Source of the DNA: Whalleya microplaca
Taxonomy: Eukaryota; Ascomycota; Sordariomycetes; Xylariales; Xylariaceae
Assembly: GCA_022497155.1 (NCBI GenBank)
Contig: MU385730.1
Coordinates: 1-64,000, forward strand
Length of the DNA: 64,000 nucleotides
Direction: 5' to 3'
Of the stretch, positions 37,083 through 49,610 are shown one piece after another; within the stretch, counting starts at the first letter, position 1, and the number at the start of each line of letters is the position of its first letter. The notes below the pieces were generated by a model that was not told the DNA's origin, did not search any database, and saw only the letters and a list, made by a program, of their open reading frames with translations. The translations under genes were made by a program, and so were the position numbers.

Positions 37083-38229
37083 TAATTATTAATATTACTT
37101 TATCGCTTAAAAAAGCCTTATAATATCTTAACCTAATAAAGTATATATATAATTAAACGTAAAACTATAAACTTAAAATAATAATAATAACGATATTAAG
37201 TAATAATATCGACTAAAACTAAAAATTGCGAAACGCGTCTCACTAAATATTAAACTATTAAAGACGTAATAAAAAAATTAAATGTAACTTAAATAATTTA
37301 AATCGATTTAAAGGAAAAGCTAATAAAATTCTAAAAACGCTTTACTATCGATAATTTTTAATTATAATTAAATATTTTTAGCCGCCCGAAAAAATTACAA
37401 AAAAAAAGAAAAAAAGGCAAAAAAAGCTTTTTATAAAAAAAGCTTATATAAACCGATTACTAGAAATTATATCTAAATAATAAAGTTTTTTAAATTCGCT
37501 ACTAAAAAATCTCCGGTAAAGTAATTATAAATTTATAAAAAAAGCTTAATAAATATATAGCTTTATAAAACGCCTATATAAGTAAACTATATATACCTTT
37601 CGCCTTAATAACCGATAATAGCAAGCGGATTAGCCGAGTTTTAATAAACTAATAACGGAAGATAATTTTATTAAATATGCTATAAAAGATCTAACTGTTA
37701 TATTCCGGGAAGTAAAGTTTAAAACCTTATTAATAGTAATATTTAAGAAATAAATAAAGTAATTATACGCTATTACATTAGGTTTAAATAATAATTTAAA
37801 AACTACCGTTAATTAAATTTATTATTTCGGTTATATAAATTAGGCAATGATAAAGGAATTATAAAAAGCTAATACGGAATTATAAAGCGTATTAGCTATT
37901 TTAAAAAAGCGTAATTAAAAAGTATATAACTTATAAGCTATTTTTATAAAATTATAAAAATCCCGTATTAGTATTATAGTTTTTACTTTATTTATATTAA
38001 ACCTTATATTTTATATTTTACACTTTTTAAAAATTTTTATTACCCCGCGTAATTAATATAATAAAACTTTAAGCAATATTATAAATTAATTAATTATCGG
38101 AAAAAAGTACTTATTATAATATAAGAATTAAATTAATACTTATTTTTTATAATAATATAAAATAAAATAAAGTCTTTTTTAAAATTTAATACCGGTAAGT
38201 TTTTAATAAACTAAAAGTAAATCTTAACT
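37083..38229 (+). pseudogene. Unassigned relic with coiled-coil-like coding patch
   Basis: No intact frame. The plus strand has Lys-rich patches near 37400-37470. A heptad-like stretch near 37850-37925 reads AMIKEL.KANTEL.SVLAILKKRN, where dots are stop codons likely from Gln. This resembles the C-terminal helices of some fungal transposases and also gag coiled coils, so I leave it unassigned. It ends at the inverted repeat of element M. Confidence 0.35.
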
Positions 38230-38455
38230 ATTTTAAGAGAATTGTTATTTCAATAGTAGCCTAATTCAATAGTATATAAAGGTACACGGTAAAATCCCTT
38301 ACCGCCTACCTAACAAGGCAGCCAGAGGCCATTTTTAAACTAACTGCTAATAGCCTCTAATAGCCTCCAATAGCCTCCATTTATTAAATAAGCCTCTTGT
38401 AGTAGGATAGTTACAATTATGCCGTATTTTATTCCAGGTTTTAAATTACCTACTT

Positions 38456-38547
38456 TGTGAGGCCAAATGAATGTAATGAAGCTTGTCCCATTGATTAATA
38501 ATAAATCCCGAAGGGACTTATATATATAGCTATAGCTAGGCCTAACA
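38456..38547 (-). repeat. 3' LTR of element H
   Basis: 92 bp, TGTGAGGCC...CCTAACA on the plus strand, unmutated in form. The complementary polypurine tract ACTACCCCCTCAC lies at 38548-38560. Confidence 0.85.
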
Positions 38548-39240
38548 ACTACCCCCTCACGAAATGATCGACAACCCGTCGATCTCTCTCTCTCTCTCAA
38601 TATAACAAAAAAAACTCTCCTTAATTTTAATTTTGTTTAAAACTATAGCTATTAATTCTCATCCTTTCCTATTTCTCTCTTTAACGTAACAAAAGAAATT
38701 AATAAAAGAAAAATTAATGGCCTTTTAGTTAACACTAGTGCTATATATATTTGTCGAGGCGAGAGAAATAGTAATATATCGCAAGAACAGTATATATATC
38801 GATACTAATTGTTATATTAAAAAATAGTATATATATTAATTAATATTTAAAGATTATACGTAAGGTAGTATATATACTAATGCTGTAACGAGAGATTGCT
38901 TTATTAATAAAAGGCAGTATATATGCCAATTAACAGGCAAGGGTAGTTGATATATTAATGCTATAACGAGGGATTACTTTAATAACAAAAGGCAATATAT
39001 ATGTTAATTAATATTTAAAAACAGTTGTAGAAATAGTACATATATTAATATTGTTAAGATAATAATAATAGGGTTTATACCAAAAGTAATATATATATTA
39101 ATAAACAGAAGAGTAAAGCTTAACGCTTTTTCGATAGTAGTATAAAGTTGCCAGATAATTTTTTTTTACGCTTTAGTTACGGTTATAGTTTATATAAAAA
39201 AGATGCCGTATTATTATTATCGTTATTATTATTATTATTA
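38548..39240. repeat. 3' untranslated region of H with tandem repeats
   Basis: A (TC)n tract lies at 38584-38598. About 38860-39020 holds two to three units of an approximately 80-bp tandem repeat marked by TATATACTAATGCTGTAACGAG and AAAAGGCAGTATATATG. A TTA microsatellite follows at 39210-39240. No coding seen. GC content is a little higher near 38548-38720. Confidence 0.6.
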
Positions 39241-41049
39241 ACGTATTAAAATATTATTGGGAGTTTAGTAATAAGCGGTTCTTACTTAATTAATTTAAGC
39301 GGTTTTGGTAACTGCTTAATTAGTTTTAGTTCTTTAGCGTGTTTTTTAAAAAGCTTAACGTGCTTCTTAGATATTATCGATACTTTCGGTAGCGTTAATA
39401 GCTCGGGTATAAGTAGTTTTAGCAATACTGTTGTTAATATTATCGTTAATAGTTTTGTCGTTATTGCTGTCGTTAATGATTTTATTATTAATGCCGTTAT
39501 TAATAGTTTCGGTTTTTATGCTATAATTACTAGTTCCTTTAGTTTAATTAGCTGAAGCGGCTTAATAATTAATGGTTTTTTAGTCGGCGTAATTGCTACT
39601 ATTAATGTCGGCGAAAGCTATAATATAAGGCTTAATATAGGCTTCGATTTTAGAAATTATACCGTCAATCGATTAATTTAACGGCTTAAGTCTTTAGTCC
39701 CCTTTTTAACTTACTTTTTAATACGTCGCTTTAAATATTTAAAATCGATAATTATTATTATATAATTTGCTATTTGGGATTATAATACGTAATACTATAG
39801 TACGTTCGTTATTTTCTTATCGATATTATTATTAATAATTCCGAGGCTTTTTTTAATTGCTTTAAATTTTTAGTCGATACTTTTATTAATTGTATATATT
39901 TTTTTATCGATATTAAAATTAATGCGGTATAAAGTTTCGGCGATATAACGTTATATTTTATCCCTATTTACGATATCTGTTTTAAGCTTATTAATTATTT
40001 ATAATATATCGACTCGTACTTTATTAACCGCGTTATTAAATTCCGTTTTATCGATATAATTATATTATCGTATATTTTAGATTGCTTTCTCGATCTCTAT
40101 AATTTTAACAATAAAGTTGTTTTCCGATCTAAGAAATTTTAACGCCATTCCTTTCGTGCTATCGGTAACAGGTCTAATTAGGATTGGCATTTTATGGTCG
40201 CTATCGCCATTGTCTCCTTTATTACTGTCGTACTCCTTATTACTGTCATTTTAGTTATCGCTATCTTTATTATTATCGATAGGTAAATCTAGCGCCGATA
40301 GATCTAGCATTAATAATTAGGCAGGTTCCGATTTTAGCTACGTTAAATCTGAGACTATCGCTCTCTAAAACGATAGTATAATTTAGGCGCCCTTTAGTTA
40401 TAATAACTAAACTAGTCCGCATTAATGAAATAAAGTATCGATAATACTAGGTATTATTCCTATTTCTTACGAGGTATCGCTATATATTTTAATAGCTTTA
40501 AACTTTTCGGCAGTTAAAAACTCCTAATTTTAATAGGTTTACTAATTCGATAATAATCCCCCTTACTTAATTAATTTTAATTTTTATTTAATATTTCGAT
40601 AAAGCTTAATAACGTTTAGCTATATATAAAAAAGTATTTAAAATAATACTTTTATAACGCCGTTATTATTAACGTATTCTTTTAGCGGGTAATATTTTAT
40701 TACATTCTTTTAATATTTTTTAAGGTTATCGGCAGATATAGCCAAAACTACGTCGTTAATTTTATAGTTACTTTTATTAACATATAAATAGCGTTATTTA
40801 TTTACGAAATTATTAACTTTTATTACTAATTTAATTTTATTAATTACCGCGTTAATATCTTCCTTCTCTTTACGGAAATAGCGTTATTCCGAAAGCTTTA
40901 AGTTAACCCCCTTTTCTCCCCAATTAATTATATCGAAATAATTAGCTATATTACTAGTTATCGGTTATTAAATATTGTCGATATACTTTTACGGTATATT
41001 ATTAAACGTAAGGAATATCGATATACTTTTGCGGTATATCGTTAGGCAT
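39240..41049 (-). pseudogene. Extra unrecognised protein relic downstream of pol in element H
   Basis: The minus strand reads as protein over about 1.8 kb, with stops mainly where Gln or Trp codons would be. A possible start ATG is at 41047-41049 (MPNDIPQKYIDI), followed by a frameshift. About 40950-40660 contains NWGEKGVNLKLSE and INDVVLAISADNLKKY. About 40330-40110 is Asp/Asn/Ser-rich (DNNKDSDN, DSNKEYDSNKGDNGDSDHK), then ALKFLRSENNFIVKIIEIEKAI and a heptad-like helical region to about 39780. An Asn/Thr-rich, then basic, tail may run to about 39240. I recognise no family. It lies after the chromodomain and before the 3' LTR, where extra or env-like ORFs occur in some LTR elements. A captured gene or older nested insert is possible. 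Confidence 0.5.
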
Positions 41050-41470
41050 AAAAATTATCGATATTATATTAATAGTCGAAATTATCGTAGTTATAATTAC
41101 TATAAAAATAAAGGCGGTTGTAAAAAATAAAAGCCGTAAAATTAAAGTAATTAAAGCAGGAAAATATTTATAAAAAAGGGTATATATATATAAGGTATAT
41201 ATAATTAAAGTATATATAAGTCGGTCGTGGGATAATAGTGAGGTTATAGTAAATTATTATTGTTATATAATAAAAGTATAGTAAGTTATTATTATTATAA
41301 AAAAGGTACCGGTAATAATATTTAGCTATTATATCAAGTTAATTGTAACATTATTAATTAATATTATTATTATATATCGTACTATCGTTAATATAATCCG
41401 TTAATGGATTATTAATTAATATTATTATTATATATCGTACTGTCGTTAATATAGTCTGTTAATAGCATAT
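41050..41470. repeat. Repeat-rich spacer between pol and the extra ORF of H
   Basis: About 41340-41466 holds two units of a roughly 60-bp direct repeat marked by ATTATTATTATATATCGTAC. About 41220-41300 has a shorter TATAGTAA(A/G)TTATTATT repeat. No coding seen. If the downstream ORF was ever separately expressed, its promoter would lie here. Confidence 0.5.
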
Positions 41471-44400
41471 ACTAATTTAGTAATTTCTATTAAGGTATCG
41501 GTATTTTTATATTTATCTTTAATATAATGTCGACTAGTTTCCAGTTATCTATCGTCTCTAGTACTTTTACTAGTACTGATATATCGTCTGTTCTTTTATA
41601 TTTTAGCTTTTCTAACGTTAGCTTATACTTAATATCGAATTTTATTACCAATTCTACCGCGTTTTATATAAGTAATTCTCTCGGGTACTATTAATTGTCG
41701 ATTACTATATAGCCTTTCTATTTAACAAAATATTTTAAAATTAACCTTCTCCCGGTACAATTAATCCGCTATTTTAATAATTATTTTATCTCGTACGATT
41801 TAAATTCGTTATTATCTCCTTCGATAATAACTTATCTAGGCACTAATTGCCTTCGGCTATAAGGGTTTAGTCCCTTTAAAGCTGGGAATAAATATGCGAT
41901 TAAGATTATTCGGTATATTTACTAATATTATAAGAAATTAAATTTATACGCCAAATCGCTAATCTATCTAATAATTATTAATAAACTTATTTATTATTTT
42001 AACTACTTTTATAATAGTTTGCCAGGTAGAATATAACCCTTATATAGTCGCAGATATATTTCGTTACCGATATCGAAGGCAATAAGGTTATACTTACTAT
42101 CGTACCTAATTTTTAAGTCTATAGCCGTAAAATCGATAGCTACTTTCGCTTTTTTTTAATAAAATTATTTTATTATATCGAAATCGATATTATTATATAG
42201 CATTTTTAGCGTTAATATAACTAATTTAAATTTAAAACTATAGATTATTTCGTTTAGCGATCTATTTAGTACCGATAATTTAAAGTTATTAAGGTTATAT
42301 TATAATACTAGTATAATATCCGGTAATAATACGTCCGTTATATTACAGTAATATCGTATAGCTATTTCGACGTTTTAATTCCGTCGTTCGGATTATTTAT
42401 TAATCTAAAAGTAGTAATTTATCGATATCGTTAATTTAATACTAAATTTAGCGAATATTATTTGCTATATATCCGATATAAATTTCGGGTTCTTATTTAA
42501 TATAGCCTTAAATAAAATTCCCTAGTTATATAATAAAAATACACATAATATTAATATCGCTTAATCCTCAGTTTTATATATAACATATTTTAGTATTAAT
42601 ATACCTTTCTTGCTAAATTTATATACTATAATTATTAATATATCAAAATTGTCGTACTTATTAATATATTAAAAATAACCTTTCGATAGAACTGTCGGTA
42701 ATCTTATAATAAAATCCCATATTACTATATAAAAAGGTATAATAGGATTATTAATAAATAATAATTCCCTTATTAACTTATTCCTATCTTACTTAAGTTC
42801 TAAGTATTATAGGCAGTAATTAACGTAAGTTTTTATTTTTTTTATTAGGTTTTAGATTATAACTTTATCAAGGTTTTATATTATTTATTTAAGGCTAAAA
42901 TAATATTTATTATTATATATTAATTCGAAAATATCGTTTATATATATTAATGGGATATATAGTTTCTTTTTTTCTACAGGAGTAATATAATATAATAGTC
43001 TGTCGATTAATATATATCGATACTATTGTTTTAGATTTTTACGCTTATTTTCCTCGTTAATCTCGTTAATTTCGTTCTATAGTCTAATTAATCTTTTATC
43101 CCGTATAACTTAATCTTTAATTAATTATTCTATTAATCTATTAAATCATTTATCGGTTTTATATCTATCGATAATTTTTAATTTAAAGTTGTTATAAATT
43201 ACTATTTCGAATATTAAGTATCCAAAATTGTCTATTATATTATCTAATTCCGATTTAGTTATATATTTTCTTTCTATAATATCTTTAGGCATATCGATTA
43301 TCGAAAGTCGGGATAATACGTTTAATACAAGGTTTATTTTGCCTAATATATATTAAATATTAAAATAAAATATAAATAAATATATCAATGCTACTATTAA
43401 TCGGCTGTTTATTTTAATTATATCTATTATTTTAAGGTTTATTTAGTTAACAATTTCTCTTATTATTTTATAGTCTATTAATATAACAATTAGGTATATA
43501 TAAAATTATAGTTATATTTACAAATTTCGGCATGTTTATATTAAATAGGATATTTTAAGTTCTATCGATTTATAATTTCTTTTTACTTTAGTTAGTACTT
43601 TCGACAAAAATATAATAAGTTATATTATATCGATACAGACTATCCGTCTATTTTATAATACGTTAAAATAAAATATTATAATCTTATATCCTCGCTCTTT
43701 CGATACATTTATTTTTATAAAAGTTAATTTATTATAGTCCTAATAAACTAGGTAGGCTTTTTTAGTTAGTTATTTTTATAGGATTTTAAATAATAGTCGT
43801 TCTATTGCTATAAATACAAATTGTCGTTTTAATATCTATCGTTTCTTTACGGTTATTATTACGGATATTATTTTCGACTTTTATCTTTCTGCTAATATAT
43901 CTGTTTTTTTTTATTATAGCGGATTAGCTTTTTACTAGTACTAAAGGATATATTTACGCAAAAATACCGTTATGCCGATATATTTCTCGATATCGGCTAA
44001 GGTTTTTAATATCTTTAATTTCTTAATTACCTTAACTCGGTTTCTAGTTATTATAATACCGTATTTATTAACAATAAATCTAAGTAATCGAATTAATAGG
44101 TAGCCGAGAAAGGACTTTTTAAGCGATAGTGCAAACTTAATTTTATAATATATATTAAATACGCTATCGAAATTTTTAATATACTTATTCTTAATATTAT
44201 TATATATAACAATATTATCGATATAAGTTTTCGTATAATTATTATATAGCTTTAATTATTAGTTTATAAATTTTTATATATATACTAATAAGTTGCAAAA
44301 ACCTATTAATACTATATATAAAACTTCCAATCCTTTTAGCGATATAATTATTATATAATATTTATATTTTTCCGCTACAGGTAATTAGTAAAAAAATGCC

Positions 44401-46340
44401 GATATATTTATAACTAATATATATTTCTTACCTTTGAATCTACGGACAATATTATTTTAGTACGGTAGTAAATAAATGTCTAATACTACTACTTTATTAA
44501 TAAGGCACATATCGATAACAACTCGACCTTTTTTTTTTCTATCGACGCTTTTATATACCACAAAATAAAAATATTTAAAAGGGGTTGATTTTAATATCCA
44601 GCCTATTTTCCCCGTTTTATATATACTTCTAAAAGTCTTATCGATAATAGCTTAATTTTTAAAACCTAAGGGGTATTATTTAAGCGGCTTATATATTTAT
44701 TACTAATTATTATATAGGTCGACTTTTATTTTTTCGTCTTCCGGTAAATCGATTATTCCTCTATTATATTATATATTTCGTTTCTATATCACTTATATTA
44801 ATTAGCGGTTAAAATATAAATCTAATATATAATAATATATACTATTCCTAATTAACATTTCTAGGATATTTTCGGGTTAATTTGCCCCAAATAATAGCGG
44901 CCTTTTTTTATATTAAACGTAAAGTTCTAATCTAACTAATTTCTATATATTATCGATAATTAACTAGCCGGCGGAAAATATTTCTATTATATTATTATCG
45001 ACATTAAATTCTATAGAAAAGTATAAGCTTAGCTCGCTAATAAGGGTATAATTATCTAAATTAAGGGCTACCGCTATTTATACTACTATAGCTTTTTCTT
45101 ATAATATATAGAAATAATTATTATTATTATAATTATCGATAATGCCTATTTTAATATTTCGACAAATTTTTATCGGTTTATTTATATCGTTAATAAAAAA
45201 AATTGCTTTAATTATATTAACATTCGTAATATTATAAAGTGCGCCGGAAAATTGTATAAAAAATATAAAATCTCGATTTTCGGGTAAATTTCTGTAATTA
45301 ATAGGTACTAGGAGTATGATATAAAAAGGTATATTTATATTAACTTTTATAAATATTCGGTAATAAACTTTCCGTCGTTATTTAATAAATGTAATTAGTA
45401 TAATTATATCGTTACATAATACTATTATTATCATTTTATTAGGCTAATTAATTATAACGCTATATTTATAAATAAATTTATTTCCTAATAAAAAATTCGG
45501 TTATAATAAGTTATTATAAACCTATATTTCGATAATACATTTGCCGATATAATTTTCGTTATAACGATTTTTTCCGAATATATTAAGGTCGAATTTAGCT
45601 ATCTGTTTTAAGTCGACTATACTGCTTATCCCGCTTAATTTTATACCTTTTAATAAGGTTATAAGCTCGTAATTTTTAACGAAATTATTAAGTTATATTT
45701 TATCGACTAGTTTATATAATATACCGCTATCGATACAGACTATCGATTTTTAGCTATAAATAATTACTTTAACTTATATATAAATATATCTTTTTAATAA
45801 ATCTAACTGGTTTTTTTATATCAGTCTTACTTTTATTATTCTCGGTTAAATAAAGTCGATTATTTCGGTATCTCCGGGGTCGTTTACGGTTAGTAAGTAA
45901 TCCTTATCGATTTTTTCGACTGTTAGCTTTTTATAAATAGACTTTATATTATTTTTAATAAAGAATAGTTTTTTGTTTAATTATAAAGCGTTAGAGCTAA
46001 TTAAGGATAGGTAATATTTATCGACAACTTATTTAACCGATAACTTTTAGTATACTATTTTTAACTGCTTCAGTATTAGCTTTAAAGCCGTATAAATATT
46101 CGAAAAAACGTAAGTAAAGCATTTGCTTCGTAACAGAAATACCGTATCGCATTTTCGATAGGTCTGTTTAATTATTTGTTTATTATTATTATATAATATA
46201 TATTAAAACAATAGGTAAAAATTATCAATATTATATTACTATTTATCCTTTTTAACGTTTTTATAATTATCTATTATAATATAGCTATTATTGCGTAATT
46301 TATTTTCGTTTTTTTTGCGCCTTTCGTTTTTTTATTAGCA
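41470..46340 (-). pseudogene. pol relic of element H (protease, RT, RNase H, integrase, chromodomain-like)
   Basis: RT on the minus strand at about 44550-43900: GRVVIDMCLINKVVVLDIYLLP, then RRFKGKKYILVINISAFFY, then the catalytic box as YIDNIVIYN near 44235-44205, then KKSFLGYLLIRLL. Integrase core at about 42720-42180 has WDFIIRLPTVLSKGYF, KFISDI and VEIAIRYYCN. The C-terminal part has YLRLYKGYILPGKL near 42000. A chromodomain-like stretch lies at about 41820-41600. The LxxLPxN-type RT and the integrase resemble those of element G, so both belong to one gypsy clade. Protease is presumed at about 46200-45000 but was not pinned. Stops are RIP-like. Confidence 0.82.
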
Positions 46341-46354
46341 CCAGATTTCGTCAT

Positions 46355-47500
46355 TTATAAAATTAAAGCTACCTTATAATACAGGCTTAATCTATTAATG
46401 TTATTAATAATATAGCTATCGTTAGTTATAGCAGCGTTTTTAACAGCTTCGGAAATTGCTTTTATAGCTGCGGAATCGGCCTTTACCTCGAAATTAACGG
46501 GAATAATTATCTTAGCTAAAACAATAGCTATTATATTATCGATTACCTTAGCCTCGGTAGCTATTATATTATCGGTTATTTTAGTCTCGATAGTTTTCTC
46601 TTTAATAAAAGTATCCGTATTTTTAATTTTTTCGGGCATTATAATTACGGCTATCGGAATAGTAACCCCCTTTATTATTTAACTAATAAAAATCGTAATT
46701 ATCGGTCGCCAATTTATCGTTAGCCGATATTAAATCGTCTTCCTTATAAAAATTATATGTAGTTAATTTCTTTAAAATTAGGACCGGGGCGTCAATCGCT
46801 ATCGGAGTAATATTATCGTTATAAATATTAAGTCTCTAATTCCCTTATAATACTATTTGTCGATATACTCGCTAGCGTTTTTCGATATAAGTTAAATATT
46901 TATCTAATAACAGACTTATTATAAGCGGGTTAATATAAATACGGAACTTAAGCGTAAGCGATTAATAAATTTACGTTATATATTAATAAATTTACGGTAT
47001 ATAATATACATAATAAGCGCGAATTATTTTTATTAACTAATTACAGATTGATTTATTTTATAAAATATTATTATTAGAATAAAATGCCTTACGTAATCTA
47101 TCTAGTACTTCTTTATCTATTATTTTAAATTTTTTAAAAAGTTTATAACACGTATAATTATTATTAACTTTTATTAAAGTCTTATCGGCATCGCTTAATT
47201 AGGTAGCCCACCAAATCTAGGCATTACCCCGTAATAATTAATTAAAGTTTTTAATAATAATTTTTATTTTCGCCTCATTAATTCTTATATCTCTAATTAC
47301 GTTAATAAATAAATATACGTTTCGCTAATAAACGTTTTTTCCGATAACGACGTAATTGCCGGTTTTAAAAGCTTAATTTAAATCCGGATAAAAAAATCTA
47401 ATATCGAATAATCTCTAGCTATTAAACTGTTTTTTTTATCGATAAAAATAGTTAATCTCGCGTTACGTATTTTGCAATTCCGTTATAAACTGTCCAATTA
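46355..47500 (-). pseudogene. gag relic of element H
   Basis: On the minus strand about 47380-46950 reads as gag core: FYPDL, then a segment like RDVYVFINRV, then ARIW/WA-type residues and LDRLRKAFYSNN. It is followed at 46639-46355 by a surviving open frame of 94 codons with repeats of the type TEAKVIDNIIA. The many Ile and Ala codons there are what Thr-rich sequence becomes after C-to-T. It corresponds to the gag C-terminal linker rather than a free protein. Confidence 0.6.
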
Positions 47501-49106
47501 GATTTTCCTTTAATTAATTAACGGCAATAAATAATGCTGCCGTATATTCTACAACTCGTTACTGGGATTCTTTATCTATTATAAAGGGTAGTGGCGGTAG
47601 GGATTAATAATTTCCTTATTAATTAAGGGCTGGCGGTAGTAGTGGGGGTTATTAATTTAGACTCGGTAGTGGCAGTAGTAGTCGATCTGGTATTAGCGGC
47701 GGTAGTCGATATCGGTTTTAGCTCTGTCGTTTTTAATCAGTTGTATAAATGCTGTTTAAGGGCGTCTCCGTTATCCGAGGATCCTCCACAGATTCCTTAA
47801 TTAATAAGTCGGTTATTAGTGGCAGATTTTATTATCGTTCTCGTAGCTCTGCTATATTTTATAATATCTTTTCGACTAGCTTTTAGTAATTTCCGACTGG
47901 TATCGGATTAATCGAATAAAAACCTGGTGGGGTTTCCAGACGTCCTTATATAAATATATGAGGTATTAGTCTATTAACGAATGGGCTATTAATAAGTGGG
48001 CTGTTGACGGGTGGGCTATTAACGAGTGGGCTACTAACTAGACCAGAAACAGAGCTATTAAATTATATATGCACGTATATTAGGGTTTTAGGGCCTTTAT
48101 TAATAAATTATCGTTCTTTTTTCTTTTTTATATTATTATTATTATCGAAAAGCTCTCGTTCTCTTTCGACTAATTAAGTTAGTAATTACTAATCTCGATT
48201 AACAGGTTAATCTTAGTTGTCGGACTGATCTTAATTATCGGGCTGATCTTGATTATCGGGCTAATCTTAATTATCGGGCTGATTTTAATTGTCGTTAATA
48301 TTTAGGGTATTATTAATAGGTAGCTGGGATTTAATAAACTTATTAGCTAAATAGATAGCTTGTTATAACTTATATCCGTTTATATACCATTCGTTATTAT
48401 AACCTATAGTTTCGATACCCCTGGACCGAAACGTTCGTCTCGTTATCGGCTGCTATTATTAAATTGTTAGCTGTTATATTCCGATATATAAAGCGTAATT
48501 AACGATCCTTTATAGGGTGTTATTTTTTAATTTAGTGATTACTTTATATTATAAATATTTATTAATAAATATAGCAACGTTTAAGGCGTTATATTAGGCT
48601 TTTTAATAATATAAGGACATAAGTTTAAATAGGGGTATAGGGTATTAATAGCGCTAATTAATATTAATATTAATATCGAAATTAAAAATAAATAAAGACG
48701 GTCGATAGATAGGAAAAGCTAATCCGAAAGGAATCCTCCGGCTACTCCGGCTTATAAGTTTGATATATTGAACTTAATCGAAATCGTTTCTATATATACG
48801 GGAATCGATCTATATATTAAGTTATTAGATAACGATACGAAAAAACCTAATCGAAGCTACATTAAAATCTGCTTAAAAAAAGGAAATAACGAGAGAAAAA
48901 CGAGTGTTATTGTGCGTTAGTAATAGTTCTTTTTGGAGTTGTTTATTATTATATATATTTAATAAATTTTTAGCAGAAACATCGTTAATTTATCGATATA
49001 ACTCAAAACTGCGGTTATATAAGTAATTAATTAACGGGCTCGATAGAAAGAAAATAATTTTTTATATTATATGGGTCGGCGCGACTTTTCAGCAGGTGCT
49101 ATTAAT
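47500..49106 (-). pseudogene. 5' leader and gag N-terminal region of H with short tandem repeats
   Basis: About 48215-48290 is a five-fold 18-bp repeat (TCGGGCTGATCTTAATTA-type). About 47975-48045 carries a 15-18-bp repeat built on GTGGGCTATTAACGA. About 47580-47720 is GC-richer and reads Pro/Ser/Thr-rich on the minus strand. This looks like a low-complexity gag N-terminus. The primer-binding site lies at 49106 and below. Confidence 0.5.
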
Positions 49107-49198
49107 TATAAGGCTAAATGGATGTAATGAAGCTTATCCCATTAATTGATGATGAGTCCCGAAGGGACTTATATGTATAGCTATAGCTAGGCCTAATA
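49107..49198 (-). repeat. 5' LTR of element H
   Basis: 92 bp; reads TATAAGGCTAAATGG...GCCTAATA where the other copy has TGTGAGGCC...CCTAACA. All differences at the ends are RIP-type transitions. Confidence 0.85.
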
Positions 49199-49610
49199 TA
49201 TTTAGTTATCCGTTAGGTCAGTTACTAACGCAGCCTCCACTAATTCCTTATCGAGGATATGCTCGATATTAGGATATAATCGGTCTCCCTGCTGCTGCTG
49301 CTGCTATTACTCCTATACCTAACTGGCGTCTATTATACCCTCCTGTTAATTTAATAGCCGCCTAACGGCATCGTGCGTTATTTCTTATAAGGCTTTAGGC
49401 TTTCGAAGCCGACCTTGTAATACCCCTTACTTTTGTAAGTAATATTAATAAAAAGGGATATAGCAAAATACCCTATTAGGTAAGCGGTGAGGGGGTTTAG
49501 GGAGGAGGGGTAAAGTAAATTGCCTTATTAAGTAGGCGGTAAGAGATTTTGCCGTATACCTTTATATATTATTAAATTAAGCTATTATTAAAATAATAAT
49601 TCTTTATTTT

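Larger units (their letters stand above)
38456..49198 (-). mobile_element. Element H: 10.7-kb minus-strand Ty3/gypsy element with 92-bp LTRs
   Basis: Direct repeats 38456-38547 and 49107-49198 (92 bp each; TGTGAGGCCAAATG...GCCTAACA on the plus strand) are flanked by TACTT (38451-38455) and TATTT (49199-49203), a duplication with one C-to-T change. On the minus strand a polypurine tract GTGAGGGGGTAGT abuts the 3' LTR. ATTAATAGCACCTGCTG follows the 5' LTR, readable as a TGGTAGCACC primer site after G-to-A. Gag, RT, integrase and a chromodomain-like segment are recognisable, plus an extra coding region near the 3' end. The LTRs are very short for so long an element. Confidence 0.88.
38235..49605. 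mobile_element. Element M: terminal-inverted-repeat element, split by retrotransposon H
   Basis: 38235 to about 38326 and about 49510-49605 are inverted repeats of about 90 bp (core ACACGGTAAAATCCCTTACCGCC). ATTTT flanks both sides (38230-38234 and 49606-49610), a possible 5-bp target duplication but weak in such AT-rich DNA. Without H the element is about 620 bp, made of 38235-38455 and 49204-49605. The right arm is GC-rich and nearly free of RIP, with a short CTG repeat at 49289-49305. The left arm has a 10-bp AATAGCCTCC-type repeat at 38349-38380. No coding frame; probably a MITE. Confidence 0.7.

Noticed and set aside
38340..38600. Open frame of 86 codons on the minus strand with an Arg/Ser-rich start
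   Set aside because: Crosses from element H through its LTR into element M; no protein would span that insertion junction.
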